The notes: generated from the sequence alone by a model not told the origin. 64,000 nt of DNA from Type-B symbiont of Plautia stali (GCA_001485295.1 BBOA01000008.1:57580-121579), one strand, 5' to 3'. Positions 39,901 through 50,451 are shown, counted from the first letter of the stretch. Numbers and translations: made by a program.

Positions 39901-40353
39901 GCGGTAGCCCGCTTGTTCCAGCTGATCGCGCAGGCGATCGCGCGACAGTTTTTGTCTCTGCTTCATCACCAGCGCGTGGCCGTGCAGATAGGCGTGCGGA
40001 CAGACGCGCTGCATCAGGGTGTTCACCGGCATAATCAGCATGCCTCGCTCCATCGTCGGCAGCTGGTAAAGCGTCGACAAACGCGCCGAGATAATATCCT
40101 TATGAGGCGAGAAGCAGTCGTAGGGCAGCGTTTCCCAGTCGGCGAGATAGCTGACGGGCAGATCGGTAAACTGGCGGATTTCATCCAGCAAACGCAGCGC
40201 GGTTTGCATATCGGGGGTAATCATCAGCACCGGCCCGGCGTGGCGCTCAGTAATGCTGGCGCATTCCACCGCGTGCGCGGCACCGATCAGCTGACCGAGC
40301 TGTCGACGATCGCCAGGTTTAACGGGCAGGGCATAGCGAGTCTGTTCGGACAT
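36910..40353 (-). CDS. mfd: Transcription-repair coupling factor Mfd
   Basis: Mfd pushes stalled RNA polymerase off DNA and recruits UvrA. It has 1147 residues (1148 in E. coli). The order is UvrB-homology N-terminal modules, the RNA-polymerase-binding domain (VHLEHGVGRYIGL near 490), RecG-like translocase with Walker A GDVGFGKTEVAM and DEEHRFG box, the TRG region, and the C-terminal D7 domain. The sequence is collinear and uninterrupted. It lies head to head with the small ORF and lolC region, and its downstream gene phoA is broken. Confidence 0.97.
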   Translation of the reverse strand: MSEQTRYALPVKPGDRRQLGQLIGAAHAVECASITERHAGPVLMITPDMQTALRLLDEIRQFTDLPVSYLADWETLPYDCFSPHKDIISARLSTLYQLPTMERGMLIMPVNTLMQRVCPHAYLHGHALVMKQRQKLSRDRLRDQLEQAGYRHVDQVMEHGEYATRGALLDLFPMGSEQPYRIDFFDDEIDSLWLFDVDSQHTLEAVPAINLLPAHEFPTDKAAIELFRTRWRELFDVHREPEHIYQQVSKGALPAGIEYWQSLFFEEDLRPLFSYLPDNTLIVNSGDLSSGAERFWQDVEARYENHRVDPMRPLLTPTTLWLRPDALLSELKHWPRVQMSNEALPEKAVNTNLGYQPLPDIAVQAQAKTSLDPLRQFLDGFSGHATFSVESEGRRESLQELLARIKLRPRTVRRFDEANSERFTLMIGASERGFVDTLRDRALICESDLIGERVSRRRQDTRRTINPDILIRNLAELTPGQPVVHLEHGVGRYIGLTTLEAGGIMAEYLMLSYANDAKLYVPVSSLHLISRYTGGKDENAPLHKLGSDAWTRARQKAAEKVRDVAAEMLDIYAQRAAKVGYAFKHDREQYQLFCESFPFETTSDQAQAINAVLSDMCQPLAMDRLVCGDVGFGKTEVAMRAAFLAVENHKQVAVLVPTTLLAQQHYDNFCDRFANWPVRIEMLSRFRSAKEQTQVLQATSEGKIDILIGTHKLLMSDLKWQDLGLLIIDEEHRFGVRHKERIKAVRAAVDILTLTATPIPRTLNMAISGMRDLSIIATPPARRLAVKTFVREYDNLVVREAILREVLRGGQVYYLYNDVENIEKAAQQLEELVPEARIAIGHGQMHERDLERVMNDFHYQRFNVLVCTTIIETGIDIPTANTIIIEHADHFGLAQLHQLRGRVGRSHHQAYAWLLTPHPKAVTSDAQKRLEAIASLEQLGTGFALATHDLEIRGAGELLGKEQSGQMETLGFSLYMELLENAVDALKAGREPSLQDLTSNQTEIELRMPALLPEEFIPDVNTRLSLYKHIASADSEEELQELKVEMVDRFGVLPDPARNLLDIAALRLVARSLGIRKVEVSDKGGFFNFAPHNSVDPGWLVSLLQKNPQQWKLDGPTRLRFTHDLAERKLRMEWVQSFMAQLRENRV

Positions 40354-40459
40354 GGGATCTTGTGCTTCTCTCCATTTTTTTTAGGGCGTCATGATTCCAC
40401 ATTACGCTCTAGCGATCACCTGCTGCGACGGTTTTTCCTTTGCGCGGTGGTCGGGTTAT

Positions 40460-40626
40460 TTAATTTGCCCAGCTCAACTCTGTTTCTAGATGATGGCTGT
40501 GGTTGCCGTCGTCCCATTTGACGTAGTAACCGGTGGGCGTGTCTCTCTGTTCAAAAACGTTAACAACTGCGCCTTTAATCTTTCCCGATTTGTGCTTCAC
40601 AATACTGCTTTGGAATATCTGAACAT
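40460..40626 (-). pseudogene. Small hypothetical protein, probably frameshifted near start
   Basis: An ATG with GGAG 11 bases upstream starts MFRYSKAVL and stops. The next frame is open from there and reads SIVKHKSGKIKGAVVNVFEQ and RDTPTGYYVKWDDGNHSHHL, ending ETELSWAN. The composition (alternating beta-type residues, YVKWDDG) looks like a real small beta-barrel-like protein of ~55 residues. I do not recognise the family. Alternatively a 46-residue protein could start at the internal GTG (VKHKSGK), but no RBS precedes it. It is separate from mfd and lolC. Confidence 0.45.
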
Positions 40627-40847
40627 GGTGTTTACTCCAGCTCCTGCGGAGCGGGATATCAGCTCTAGTTAATAGTGTAGCCTACCCGTGTGACTGGCGA
40701 TTAAGCGTACAGGTCAGCTCGTCCGCGCTCTTTTTAATAAATATAGGCCATACTTTGCCGCGTACTCAGAGGGTTAGAGGTTTCATAAACCAGACACCTC
40801 CTTTATCATCACAGGTCTACTTTCAGGCTACTGCCAAGACGAAATAT

Positions 40848-42044
40848 ATGTATCAACCTGTCGCGCTATTTATCGGCCTGCGCTATATGCGTGGGCGAGC
40901 ATCGGATCGCTTTGGTCGCTTCGTTTCATGGCTCTCCACTATCGGTATCACGCTCAGCGTACTGGCCCTCGTCACCGTTCTCTCGGTGATGAACGGCTTT
41001 GAGCACGAGCTAGAGGGCAATATTCTTGGGCTGATGCCGCAGGCGCTGGTCACCAGCGAGAAGGGCAGCATCAACACGCAGCAGCACGCCGATAGCCTTA
41101 AGCTAGCAGGCGTCAGCCGTATGGTGCCGCTTAGCACCGCCGATGTGGTGCTGCAGAGTGCGCACAACGTTTCGGTTGGCGTGATGCTCGGCATTCAGCC
41201 CGACGAAAAAGATCCACTTACGCCTTATCTGGTCAACACGCCGCAAAGCGTGCTGCAGTCAGGCCAGTACAATGTCATCCTCGGCGAACAGCTGGCAACG
41301 CAGCTTGGCGTCAAGCGCGGCGACGAGCTGCGCCTGATAGTGCCGTCGGTCAGCCAGTTTACCCCGATGGGACGCGTGCCGAGCCAGCGACTGTTCACCG
41401 TAGTGGGCACCTATGCTGCTAACAGCGAGGTGGGCGGCTATCAGATTCTGGTCAATCAGCAGGACGCCTCGCGCCTGATGCGCTATCCGACGGGCAACGT
41501 TACCGGCTGGCGCCTGTGGCTAGATAAGCCGTTGGCGGTGAATGCGCTCAGCCAGCAGCCGCTGCCGAGCGGGCTGGTGTGGAAAGACTGGCGCGAGCGC
41601 AAAGGCGACCTTTTCCAGGCGGTGCGTATGGAGAAGAATATGATGGGGCTGCTGCTCAGCCTGATCGTCGCCGTCGCCGCCTTTAATATAATTACCTCTC
41701 TCGGCCTGCTGATTATGGAGAAGCAGGGCGAAGTAGCGATTCTGCAAACTCAGGGGCTGACGCGCCGTCAGATTATTGCGGTCTTTATGGTGCAGGGCGC
41801 CAGCGCCGGCATTATCGGAGCGCTGCTCGGCACACTGCTCGGCGTGCTGCTCGCCAGTCAGCTCAATAATCTGATGCCGGTTATTGGCCTGTTTTTGGAT
41901 GGCGCGGCGCTGCCGGTCGAAATCAATGTCTGGCAGGTGGTGACCATCGCCGTCACGGCGATGGTGGTCGCGCTGCTGTCGACGCTTTATCCCTCTTGGC
42001 GCGCCGCCTCCGTTCAACCCGCTGAGGCTTTACGCTATGAGTAA
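40848..42044 (+). CDS. lolC: Lipoprotein-releasing ABC permease LolC
   Basis: LolC is one of the two membrane subunits of LolCDE, which releases outer-membrane lipoproteins to LolA. It has 398 residues starting [18 protein letters not shown]; the upstream open frame is not part of it. It has four membrane helices (near 25, 265, 315 and 360) and a large periplasmic domain between the first and second. The MacB/FtsX-type C-terminal ends [18 protein letters not shown]. It overlaps lolD by 8 bases. Confidence 0.96.
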   Translation: MYQPVALFIGLRYMRGRASDRFGRFVSWLSTIGITLSVLALVTVLSVMNGFEHELEGNILGLMPQALVTSEKGSINTQQHADSLKLAGVSRMVPLSTADVVLQSAHNVSVGVMLGIQPDEKDPLTPYLVNTPQSVLQSGQYNVILGEQLATQLGVKRGDELRLIVPSVSQFTPMGRVPSQRLFTVVGTYAANSEVGGYQILVNQQDASRLMRYPTGNVTGWRLWLDKPLAVNALSQQPLPSGLVWKDWRERKGDLFQAVRMEKNMMGLLLSLIVAVAAFNIITSLGLLIMEKQGEVAILQTQGLTRRQIIAVFMVQGASAGIIGALLGTLLGVLLASQLNNLMPVIGLFLDGAALPVEINVWQVVTIAVTAMVVALLSTLYPSWRAASVQPAEALRYE

Positions 42045-42732
42045 CACCCCTTTGTTGCAGTGCCGCGCGCTATGCAAACGCTATCAGGAAGGCAGCGCGC
42101 AGACGGACGTGCTGCGTGACGTCACTTTTAGCCTGCAGCACGGCGAGTTGATGGCGATTGTTGGCAGCTCCGGCTCTGGCAAAAGTACGCTGTTGCATCT
42201 GCTGGGCGGTCTGGACGCGCCGACCTCCGGTGACGTGGTGTTCGACGGCCAGGCGCTGAACACCATGTCCTCGTCGGCCAAAGCGGCGCTGCGCAACCGC
42301 GAGCTGGGCTTTATCTATCAGTTCCACCATCTGCTGCCTGACTTTAACGCGCTGGAAAATGTAGCGATGCCGCTTCTGATCGGCAAAACCGGCAAGGCAG
42401 AGGCGCAGCAGCGCGCCCGAGAGATGCTAGCGGGGGTCGGGCTGGAGAAGCGCGCGCATCACCGTCCGTCGGAGCTGTCGGGCGGCGAGCGCCAGCGCGT
42501 CTCTATCGCCCGCGCGCTGGTGAACCGTCCGCGCTTGGTAATGGCGGATGAGCCGACCGGCAACCTCGACGTGCGCAACGCCGACGCCATTTTCGAACTG
42601 CTGGGTGAGCTGAACATCCGTCAGGGCACTGCCTTTCTGGTGGTGACGCACGATCTGCATCTGGCGAAACGGCTGTCGCGTCAGATGCAGATGCGCGACG
42701 GGCGGTTAAGCGAGCAGGTGACCTTAGTATGA
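42037..42732 (+). CDS. lolD: Lipoprotein-releasing ABC ATPase LolD
   Basis: LolD powers LolCDE. It has 231 residues with Walker [10 protein letters not shown], the LolD-specific Q-loop stretch [18 protein letters not shown], the signature LSGGERQR and Walker [13 protein letters not shown]. It overlaps lolC and lolE, so the three subunits are translationally coupled. Confidence 0.97.
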   Translation: MSNTPLLQCRALCKRYQEGSAQTDVLRDVTFSLQHGELMAIVGSSGSGKSTLLHLLGGLDAPTSGDVVFDGQALNTMSSSAKAALRNRELGFIYQFHHLLPDFNALENVAMPLLIGKTGKAEAQQRAREMLAGVGLEKRAHHRPSELSGGERQRVSIARALVNRPRLVMADEPTGNLDVRNADAIFELLGELNIRQGTAFLVVTHDLHLAKRLSRQMQMRDGRLSEQVTLV

Positions 42733-43982
42733 GCTCTCTGATGGGTTCGTCTTTATCCCTCTTGTTAGGGCTGCGTTTCAGCCGCGGCCGTCGCGGCGGC
42801 ATGGTGTCGCTGATTTCCATTATTTCCACGCTCGGCATCGCGCTGGGCGTGGCGGTGCTGATCATCGGCCTGAGCGCCATGAACGGCTTCGAGCGCGAGC
42901 TGAATAACCGCATTCTAGCGGTGGTGCCGCATGGCGAGATCGAGGCGGTGAATCAGCCGTTTTGCAACTGGCAGTCGCTGATTGCGCTGGTTGAGCAGGT
43001 GCCCGGCATCGCCGCCGCCGCGCCCTATGTCAATTTTACCGGCCTGATCGAGAGCGGCTCGAAGCTACAGGCGCTGCAGGTGAAGGGCGTCGGTCCAGCG
43101 CAGGAGTCAAGTCTCAGCGCGCTGCCGCAGTTCGTCGAAGGTGACGGCTGGAAGACCTTCGCCGCCGGCAAGCAGCAGATTATTTTAGGCGGCGGCATTG
43201 CTCGCACGCTGAACGTTAAGCAGGGCAGCTGGATCACTATCTTGATCCCCAACAACGATGGTGGCACGAAGCTGCTGCAGCCGAAGCGTATTCGCCTGCA
43301 GGTGAGCGGTATCTTGCAGCTGAGCGGCATGCTGGACCACAGCTTGGCGCTGGTGCCGCTGGCGGACGCGCAAAGCTATCTGGATATGGGTGACAGTGTT
43401 ATGGGTATTGCACTGAAGATGCAGGATCCCTTTCAGGCAGTGAAGCTGGTGCGCGCCGCGGGCGGGGCGACGCACGGTTACGTCTATATCCGCAGCTGGA
43501 TTGGCACCTTCGGCTATATGTATCGCGATATTCAGATGATCCGCACCATTATGTATCTAGCGATGGTACTGGTAATTGGCGTAGCCTGTTTCAATATCGT
43601 CTCGACGCTGGTGATGGCGGTGAAGGACAAGAGCATCGACATCGCGGTGCTGCGCACGATCGGCGCGAAAGATGGGCTGATCCGCGCGATTTTTATCTGG
43701 TACGGCTTGCTGGCGGGGCTGCTCGGAAGCGTCAGCGGCGTGGTGATCGGCGTGCTGGTGGCGCTTAATCTCACCACGCTGGTGCACGGGTTGGAATCGC
43801 TGACCGGCCATCATTTACTAGCGGGCGATATTTACTTTATCGATTTTCTGCCTTCGGAGCTGAACTGGCTGGACGTCGGCTCTGTTTTGCTGACAGCCAG
43901 CGTGCTTAGCCTGCTAGCGAGCTGGTATCCGGCGTGGCGCGCCAGCCGTATCGATCCGGCGCGCGTGCTGAGCGGCCAGTAA
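42729..43982 (+). CDS. lolE: Lipoprotein-releasing ABC permease LolE
   Basis: LolE has 417 residues and the same layout as LolC: an N-terminal helix after [14 protein letters not shown], a periplasmic domain, three C-terminal helices, and the end [18 protein letters not shown]. It starts inside the last codons of lolD (ATGA overlap). In E. coli the next gene is nagK; here cobB follows after 73 bases and nagK is absent. Confidence 0.96.
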   Translation: MSSLMGSSLSLLLGLRFSRGRRGGMVSLISIISTLGIALGVAVLIIGLSAMNGFERELNNRILAVVPHGEIEAVNQPFCNWQSLIALVEQVPGIAAAAPYVNFTGLIESGSKLQALQVKGVGPAQESSLSALPQFVEGDGWKTFAAGKQQIILGGGIARTLNVKQGSWITILIPNNDGGTKLLQPKRIRLQVSGILQLSGMLDHSLALVPLADAQSYLDMGDSVMGIALKMQDPFQAVKLVRAAGGATHGYVYIRSWIGTFGYMYRDIQMIRTIMYLAMVLVIGVACFNIVSTLVMAVKDKSIDIAVLRTIGAKDGLIRAIFIWYGLLAGLLGSVSGVVIGVLVALNLTTLVHGLESLTGHHLLAGDIYFIDFLPSELNWLDVGSVLLTASVLSLLASWYPAWRASRIDPARVLSGQ

Positions 43983-44055
43983 CCGGGCGGCATCACGCCG
44001 CTACACTACTTGAGATTTTCAGGCGGCGACCCGACGTCGCTCACAAGGAGTTTTT

Positions 44056-44889
44056 ATGCGTACACCGCGTCGACGCTTGCGACTCGCCCGTTATAAGAAG
44101 ACTCGCCGCAAGGTGCATCAGCGTTTTTGCCAGCGTATTTTCGAGCGCGATCGTCAGGTTGAGCTGGCGGCCCATTCGCAGCCGTTAGTGGTGGTGCTGA
44201 CCGGCGCGGGCGTTTCGGCCGAATCAGGCATTCAGACCTTCCGCGCCGCTGACGGCCTCTGGGAGGAGCACAGCGTGGAGGATGTGGCGACGCCGGAAGG
44301 TTACCGCCGCGATCCAGAACTTGTGCAGCGTTTTTACAACGCGCGACGCCGCGCGCTGCAATCCAGCGAGATCCAGCCCAATGTCGCGCACAAGGCGCTG
44401 GCGGAGCTGGAGCAGGTGCTGGGCGACAACTTTTTGCTGGTGACGCAGAACATCGACAACCTGCACGAGCGCGCGGGCAACAGCCGCGTGCTGCATATGC
44501 ACGGTGAGCTGCTGAAGGCACGCTGCACCAGCAGCGGTCAGGTCATTGCGTGGAGCGAGGATCTGACCACCGAGGATCGCTGCACCTGCTGTCAGTTTCC
44601 AGCGCCGCTGCGTCCGCATGTTGTGTGGTTCGGGGAGATGCCTATCGGCATGGAGGAGATTTACCATGCGCTGGAGCAGGCGGATCTTTTTATCGCCATC
44701 GGTACGTCAGGGCATGTTTATCCTGCGGCGGGTTTTGTGCATGAGGCGAAACTGCAGGGCGCGCATACCGTGGAGCTAAACCTGGAGCCGAGCCAAGCAG
44801 GCAACGAGTTCGCCGAACGTCATTACGGGCTGGCGAGCGAAGAAGTGCCGCAGTTCGTGGATGGCTTTTTGCGCAGTTTATATAAGTAG
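44056..44889 (+). CDS. cobB: NAD-dependent protein deacylase CobB (sirtuin)
   Basis: CobB removes acetyl and succinyl groups from lysines using NAD. It has 277 residues in the long form with an Arg-rich N-terminal extension ([19 protein letters not shown]). The sirtuin core shows [26 protein letters not shown], the catalytic His in HMHGEL, a zinc site with CTSS and CTCC cysteines, and [17 protein letters not shown] precedes the ATG. The stop is TAG. Confidence 0.96.
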   Translation: MRTPRRRLRLARYKKTRRKVHQRFCQRIFERDRQVELAAHSQPLVVVLTGAGVSAESGIQTFRAADGLWEEHSVEDVATPEGYRRDPELVQRFYNARRRALQSSEIQPNVAHKALAELEQVLGDNFLLVTQNIDNLHERAGNSRVLHMHGELLKARCTSSGQVIAWSEDLTTEDRCTCCQFPAPLRPHVVWFGEMPIGMEEIYHALEQADLFIAIGTSGHVYPAAGFVHEAKLQGAHTVELNLEPSQAGNEFAERHYGLASEEVPQFVDGFLRSLYK

Positions 44890-44963
44890 AAAGACAAAAA
44901 ACAATCGCTGTATAGGCGCGTAACGCGGGAGACAGGGACTGATCGCAAAGACGCAAAAAGCGG

Positions 44964-45037
44964 CATCCCTACCAGCTCTGCCCGCCACATCCTTGTCACA
45001 GGGCGCTTTGCTCTTCGCTCCATGTCACCCGCAGTTA
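44964..45037. repeat. Intergenic repeat copy B
   Basis: It aligns with 1307-1379, including CATCC, CAGCT, CCCGCC and the core GCGCTTTGCTCTTCGCTCCA. It does not have the paired left end seen in copy A. It lies between cobB and potD, in the place where E. coli has ycfZ and ymfA. Confidence 0.6.
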
Positions 45038-45105
45038 AACTTTGGCGTGGCTGTTTAGGCGACAATCCCTGCTTCCTAGCGTTTTGAATGTGTCTGAAGA
45101 GATGT

Positions 45106-45131
45106 AAAAAAGGCGGCCAAGCCGCCTTTTT
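45106..45131 (-). terminator. potABCD terminator
   Basis: AAGGCGG/CCGCCTT stem with a short loop, flanked by A- and T-runs, immediately after the potD stop on the minus strand. It can also stop transcription from the cobB side. Confidence 0.85.
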
Positions 45132-45132
45132 G

Positions 45133-46176
45133 TTACCAACCCGCCTTTAGCTTCTGGAACAGTGTCTCATACTGTACGCTGACGTCGCCGACGTCGTTCT
45201 GCCATTCGCCGTTCTTAATCACCTCGGCTGAAGGGGAGAGCGAAGGATCGTTCGCCACCCCTTTCGGCAGCAGAGCCTTTGCGGCTAGATTCGGCGTCGG
45301 GTAGCCGATGGTTTCCGCCACCTTCGCCGCCACGTCGGGACGCAGCAAGAAGTTGATCAGCTTCAGCGCGCCCGCCTTGTTTTTCGCGTTGGCCGGGATT
45401 ACCAGGTTATCCATCCAGAAAATTCCGCCCTCTTTTGGCCACACCACCTCAAGCGGCGTGCCCGCCTGGCGCGCCACGTAGGCGGAGCCGCTCCAGATCA
45501 TGCCGAGATTCACTTCGCCTTCCATATAAGGGTTGCCCGGATTGTCGGAGTTAAAGGCAAGCACGTTCGGCATCAGCTTCTTCAGCTCTTCATAGGCGGC
45601 GTTAATCTCTTTCGGATCGCAGGTATTACCAGAGAGGCCTAGCTTGCGTAGTGCCATCTGGAACACTTCGCGCGCGTCGTCGGTCAGCAGCAGACTCTGC
45701 TTATACTCAGGCTTCCACAGATCCGCCCAGCTCTGCACCGACTTCGCGTCAACCACGTCGGTATTGACGCCAATCACCGTCGCGCCCCAGATATAAGGGA
45801 TCGAATAGTCGTTGTTAGGATCGAACGGCTTGTTCAGCAGATTAGGATCGAGATTTTTGAAATTGCTCAGCTGCGCTTTATCGATCTTCTGCAGCATGCC
45901 TTCATTGCGCATCTTCGCCACGAAATAGGTCGACGGCACCACCAGATCGTAGGCGCCATCCTTCCATGTCTTTAACTTGGCGTACATGCTCTCATTGGAT
46001 TCGTAGGTGGAATAGCTTATCTTGATGCCGGTCTCTTTGGTGAACTGTCCCAGCAGACCCGGCGGCACATATTCGGTCCAGTTGTAGAAGTAGAGCATGT
46101 TGCTGTCGTCAGCCTGCGCGCCCTGCATACCCAGTGCCAGCGCCCCAGCCACCAGCCAATGAGACCATTTTTTCAT
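45133..46176 (-). CDS. potD: Spermidine/putrescine-binding protein PotD
   Basis: PotD is the periplasmic binding protein of the PotABCD transporter. Three ATGs stand in a row; the last (MKKWSHWLVAGALALG) has a GAGG site 10 bases upstream and gives 347 residues, matching E. coli; the middle one is also possible. The signal peptide ends at QGAQADD. Binding-site segments YNWTEYVPPG, YESNESMY and WGATVIGVN are present. The open frame upstream into potC is not part of the protein. Confidence 0.95.
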   Translation of the reverse strand: MKKWSHWLVAGALALGMQGAQADDSNMLYFYNWTEYVPPGLLGQFTKETGIKISYSTYESNESMYAKLKTWKDGAYDLVVPSTYFVAKMRNEGMLQKIDKAQLSNFKNLDPNLLNKPFDPNNDYSIPYIWGATVIGVNTDVVDAKSVQSWADLWKPEYKQSLLLTDDAREVFQMALRKLGLSGNTCDPKEINAAYEELKKLMPNVLAFNSDNPGNPYMEGEVNLGMIWSGSAYVARQAGTPLEVVWPKEGGIFWMDNLVIPANAKNKAGALKLINFLLRPDVAAKVAETIGYPTPNLAAKALLPKGVANDPSLSPSAEVIKNGEWQNDVGDVSVQYETLFQKLKAGW

Positions 46177-46189
46177 CATCATCAATCCT

Positions 46190-46963
46190 CTATTTTGTTT
46201 TATCACGGAGCAACAGCTGGCTGACGCCAACCAACAGTAGCGACAGTAGCAGCAAAATGGTCGCCAGCGCATTCACTTCAGGCGAGACGCCAACCTTCAC
46301 CATCGAATAGATCTTCAGAGGCAGGATCTCGAACGTCGGCCCGGTCACAAAGGAAGAGACCACCACGTCGTCTATCGACAGTGTAAAACTCAGCAGCCAG
46401 CCCGCCGCCACCGCCGGCAGCGCCAGCGGCAGAATGATTTTGCGCAGAATCGTCGTTTCGCTGGTGCCTAGATCCTTAGCTGCTTCCAGCATGCGCACGT
46501 CAAAGCCCCTCAGACGCGAATAGACGGTGGTCACTACAAACGGCAGACAGAAGGTGATGTGGGAAAAGAGCAGCGACCAGAAGCCAAGCGAGATGCCCAG
46601 CAGCATAAACAGCACCAGCAGAGAGATTGCCATGACAATATCCGGCGATATCATCACCACGAACAGCATGCCACTGACGAAGGGCTTGCCGCGAAAGCGG
46701 TAGCGGTAGAGCGCCACGGCGGTGAGCGAGCCGATCAGGGTCGCGCTGCTGGCGGAGAGCAGGCCCATCAGCAGCGAGTGCTGCGCCGCCTGAATCAGGC
46801 TGTCGTTATTCATCAGCAGGCCGTACCACTGGGTGCTGAAACCCTGCCAGTTGATGCCAAAGCGCGAGGCGTTGAACGAGTTAACGATCAGGATCGCGAT
46901 AGGGATATAAAACCAAGCGTAAATCACGACCATAAAGCCGCCGCGTAGCAGGTGCGCAATCAT
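46190..46963 (-). CDS. potC: Spermidine/putrescine permease PotC
   Basis: PotC is the second membrane subunit, with 257 residues and six helices. The EAA loop reads MLEAAKDLGTSETTILRKII. It overlaps potB by 4 bases and is followed by potD, as in the standard potABCD order. Confidence 0.95.
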   Translation of the reverse strand: MIAHLLRGGFMVVIYAWFYIPIAILIVNSFNASRFGINWQGFSTQWYGLLMNNDSLIQAAQHSLLMGLLSASSATLIGSLTAVALYRYRFRGKPFVSGMLFVVMISPDIVMAISLLVLFMLLGISLGFWSLLFSHITFCLPFVVTTVYSRLRGFDVRMLEAAKDLGTSETTILRKIILPLALPAVAAGWLLSFTLSIDDVVVSSFVTGPTFEILPLKIYSMVKVGVSPEVNALATILLLLSLLLVGVSQLLLRDKTK

Positions 46964-47808
46964 TCCAGCTCCAGCATGCGCGCGGCGCGCCAGTAAAACA
47001 GCAGCATCAGGCCCATCAGCAGCGTCATCACGATGCTGGTCGCCGCGCCAAACGGCCAGTCGCGGATATTCAGGAACTGACTCTTGATAACGTTGCCACT
47101 CAGCAGGTTCTTCGCGCCGCCCATCAGGTCCGCTACGTAGAACAGCCCCATCGCCGGGATCAGCACCAGCAAACAGCCCGCGATGATGCCTGGCATGGTC
47201 AGCAGCAGAATGATGCGAAAAAAGGTCTGCGCTTTGCTGGCGCCAAGGTCGCGTGCCGCTTCGAGGCAGACGCGATCCAGCTTCTCTAGGCTGGAGTAAA
47301 GCGGCAGCACCATAAAGGGCAGCAGGATGTAGATCAGGCCGAGGATCACCGCCTGCGGCGTGTACATGATGCGAAACGGCGTCTCAATCACGCCCAGCCA
47401 CAGCAGGAAATCATTCAGCCAGCCGCGCGTGCTGAGGAAAATTTTTAGCCCGTAGATACGGATCAGCGAGTTGGTCCAGAAGGGGACGATCAGCAGAAAC
47501 AGCAGCAACGGGCGCAGGCGCGCTGGCAGCTTCGTTAGGCACCAGGCGAAGGGATAGCCAAGTAGCAGACAGCAGAGCGTGGCGATAACCGCCATATTAA
47601 GCGAGTGCAGCAGCACCTCGCCGTAGAGCGGATCAAGCAGCCGTGTATAGTTGCTGAGGGTGAACGCCATACGCACGAAGTGAGCGTCGTCGCGCGTCAG
47701 AAAGCTGGTGACGAAGATCATTAGGTTCGGCAGTAGCACGAATAGCGCCAGCCAGCCGACAATCAGCGCTGTGACGCTTTTCTGGAAACGATTACGCATC
47801 AGCTTCAT
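46960..47808 (-). CDS. potB: Spermidine/putrescine permease PotB
   Basis: PotB has 282 residues and six membrane helices. The EAA loop reads [20 protein letters not shown]. It overlaps the potA end by 17 bases and the potC start by 4. Confidence 0.95.
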   Translation of the reverse strand: MKLMRNRFQKSVTALIVGWLALFVLLPNLMIFVTSFLTRDDAHFVRMAFTLSNYTRLLDPLYGEVLLHSLNMAVIATLCCLLLGYPFAWCLTKLPARLRPLLLFLLIVPFWTNSLIRIYGLKIFLSTRGWLNDFLLWLGVIETPFRIMYTPQAVILGLIYILLPFMVLPLYSSLEKLDRVCLEAARDLGASKAQTFFRIILLLTMPGIIAGCLLVLIPAMGLFYVADLMGGAKNLLSGNVIKSQFLNIRDWPFGAATSIVMTLLMGLMLLFYWRAARMLELE

Positions 47809-48916
47809 AGGGTAGCACTACCTCCCAGCTGGGAACCCAGTTCACCGCCATTTTCTGATTAAGAGAGTGATAGAAGTCGGGATCGTCCTCGTTAAAGAAT
47901 TTGCTGACCATCACCAGCTTGCCGTTCTCCAGCTCCACGGTGGACTCCAGCGTCATCCCTTTATAGTTGCGCTCGCGCACGTAGCCGGTCAGGCCTTCGA
48001 TCGCCTGGTCGCTGTGCACTTCGTCGACGCGTAGATCTTCCGGCCGCAGCAGCACATGCAGGCGATCGCCGACGCTGACCGGAAAGCTGCAGTGAATGTC
48101 GCATTCGCGACCCTCTACGCGGGCGCGCACGCGCGGGGCGGCGCTAGCGTCGAGCACGTCGGCGTCAAACACGTTGATCTCGCCGATAAAGCGCGCCACG
48201 AAGAGGTTTTTCGGCTCTTCGTAGATTTCGCGTGGCGTGCCGTCCTGCTCGATCTTGCCGGCGCGCATCACCACGATGCGGTCCGACATGGTGAGTGCCT
48301 CTTCCTGATCGTGCGTGACGAAAACAAAGGTGATGCCGAGCTTGCGCTGCAGCGCCTTCAGCTCGTTTTGCATCTGTTTGCGCAGCTTGTAGTCCAGAGC
48401 GGAGAGCGACTCGTCGAGCAGCAGCACTTTGGGGCGGTTCACCACCGCGCGGGCGATGGCGACGCGCTGCTGCTGGCCGCCGGAGAGTTGATGTGGGCGG
48501 CGATCGGCGAAGCTTTCCAGCTGCACCATCGCCAGCGCTTCGCTGACGCGCGCGGCGATCTCCTCGTTTGGGGTTTTCTGCATGCGTAGGCCGAAGGCGA
48601 CGTTTTCAAACACCGACATATGCGGGAAGAGCGCGTAGCTCTGAAACACCGTGTTGACGTGGCGATGTTCGGCGGACGTGTCAGTGATATCGTGGTCATC
48701 CAGCATCACGCGGCCGCTGTCGACCTCCTCCAGCCCGGCGATCAGGCGCAGAATGGTGGTTTTGCCGCAGCCTGACGGACCGAGCAGGGTGATAAATTCC
48801 CCGTGGTCGATGGTCAGATTGAAGTCGCTGATGATGGACTTGCCATCGAAAGCTTTACTGATGCCAGAAAGCGTAACCAGTGCCTGCTGTGCGCGTGTTT
48901 GCGTCATTTTAGTCAC
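47792..48916 (-). CDS. potA: Spermidine/putrescine ABC ATPase PotA
   Basis: PotA is the ATPase, with 374 residues. Walker [10 protein letters not shown], signature LSGGQQQR and Walker [13 protein letters not shown] lie in the N-terminal two thirds. The C-terminal TOBE-like domain ([11 protein letters not shown]) is complete. It is the first gene of potABCD, divergent from the pepT remnant with about 230 bases between. Confidence 0.96.
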   Translation of the reverse strand: MTKMTQTRAQQALVTLSGISKAFDGKSIISDFNLTIDHGEFITLLGPSGCGKTTILRLIAGLEEVDSGRVMLDDHDITDTSAEHRHVNTVFQSYALFPHMSVFENVAFGLRMQKTPNEEIAARVSEALAMVQLESFADRRPHQLSGGQQQRVAIARAVVNRPKVLLLDESLSALDYKLRKQMQNELKALQRKLGITFVFVTHDQEEALTMSDRIVVMRAGKIEQDGTPREIYEEPKNLFVARFIGEINVFDADVLDASAAPRVRARVEGRECDIHCSFPVSVGDRLHVLLRPEDLRVDEVHSDQAIEGLTGYVRERNYKGMTLESTVELENGKLVMVSKFFNEDDPDFYHSLNQKMAVNWVPSWEVVLPYEADA

Positions 48917-49150
48917 TCAGTCGGTAAGGTTGAACAGATTACAGCATAGCCGTTTACGTCGGCCAGCCAGCGAGAGGGCGCGATCATACCTAAAAAACGT
49001 GGCAATGCCATGTTTGGCGGTGAAAAGAGGCGGTTAGGTGCGCATGTCCGATCCTGACCACAGATGTTAACAGCGATGTTAAATTCTGCAAACGCGCTGT
49101 GCAGATTAACCTATCAAATAATTATATGACGTAACACGCGTCGGGCGCGG

Positions 49151-49885
49151 CTATTGATAGAGACACAGGCAAAACCGCAGGCGCGTTAGGTGCCTAGCAG
49201 CGAAGGGCAGTGGACGCTAGCGCGCAAGATGGGCACGCTGCCCGCCAATGTCGACTGACCGACGCCGGTGATGTTCCTGATCCTGTATAAGCTGATCGAC
49301 CATACCTTGATATCACTACCGACGGCAAGACGCTGCTCGGCGCGGACGATAAGGCGAGCACCGCCGAGATCATGACGGCGATGGCGCGTCTGGCGGAAGG
49401 GGATATTCCGCACGGCGCGATCCGCGTCGTCTTTACCCCGGATGAGGATATCGGCCGCGGAACCTCCCATTTCGACGTAAAGGGCTTCGCCGCCGACTGG
49501 GCCTACACCATCGACGGTAGCGATCATGGGCGAGTTTGAGTATGGGAACTTCAATGCGGCATCAGCGGTGGTGAAGATTGTCGGCAATGGTGCTGACATC
49601 GATATCGATTGCCGAGCGCCTGAACGCTGGGCTGTACAGAGACTGTTCCGTGACGGTGGAGATCAGCAACAGCTATCGCAATATGCGCGAGAAGGTTGAG
49701 CCGCATTCGTATATTATCGAGCTGTCACTGCAGGCGATGCGCGACTGCAGCTTCGAGCCATTGAGCCGAAGGTGAAGCTGATTCGCGGCGGCACTGATGG
49801 CTCCGCGCTGTCGTGAAAAGGATTGCCGCGCCCGAATATCTTCACCGCCGGCTACAACAACTACCACGGCAAGCACGGGTTACTC
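49151..49885 (+). pseudogene. pepT: pepT peptidase T, disrupted
   Basis: Pieces of the tripeptidase PepT run in order in changing frames: [52 protein letters not shown], FNAASAVVKIVG, YRNMREKVEPH, AMRDCSFEP, IRGGTDGSALS and YNNYHGKH. The N terminus, a large central portion and the C-terminal tail are missing. The last bases overlap the broken roxA on the other strand. Confidence 0.9.
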
Positions 49886-50451
49886 GACGGCGCTGAAGTA
49901 CCATTATCCGGAGTTAACCAGCGCGGCGAGCTGCACCAGCAGCGAGCGACGGGTCGTCCAGCGCCTTGCCGAAATCGTCCAAGCTCAGCGTGTAGCGATA
50001 CGCAGCGCCTTTAGCACCTCCGGCTGCGAGCACTCGGCGCGCTCACAGTTGGCGAACACCGCCTCGCTAATGGTCAGCACGCGCTGGCCGCCGTGGCGCG
50101 ACAGCGTGTCGCCCTGCTGCGGCTGCGGTGCATTGTTCGAGTGAATAGCCCTCGTGTGGTAATTGCGGCGGAATATAGAGAATGTCGCTAGGCTCCATCT
50201 CTTCGTTAATGATGGCGTCGAACGGCTAGACCTGCAGCAGATCGGGACGCGGGCAGTGTGCTTCATCGGCACTTTCTCGCCGACGCGCCAGCGACGACGG
50301 CCTGTGCCCTGAATGATGAAAACGTCGTAGCGCCAGTCCGGTAAAAAGCGGAATGGACGCATCAGCGCCGCCGAAGGCTCATACCAGTGGTTCACCGCCT
50401 GCAGTAGCACTGAATAAAGTCGGGCCAGTTGAGGTCAAGCTGATAATCCAT
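49880..50451 (-). pseudogene. roxA: roxA (ycfD) ribosomal oxygenase, disrupted
   Basis: The start MDYQLDLNWPDFI is followed by a deletion of about 80 residues, then LLQAVNHWYEPSAALMRPFR and YDVFIIQGTGRRRWRVGEKV. After that, a stop replaces the residue following DLLQV, and degraded pieces end AALVNSG. The Fe(II)-binding HxD region (PHLDQYD) is partly deleted. RoxA hydroxylates an arginine of ribosomal protein L16. Confidence 0.9.

Noticed and set aside
37267..40521. Several plus-strand frames of 100-270 codons opposite mfd.
   Set aside because: All lie antisense to the intact mfd and have no RBS or recognisable domains.
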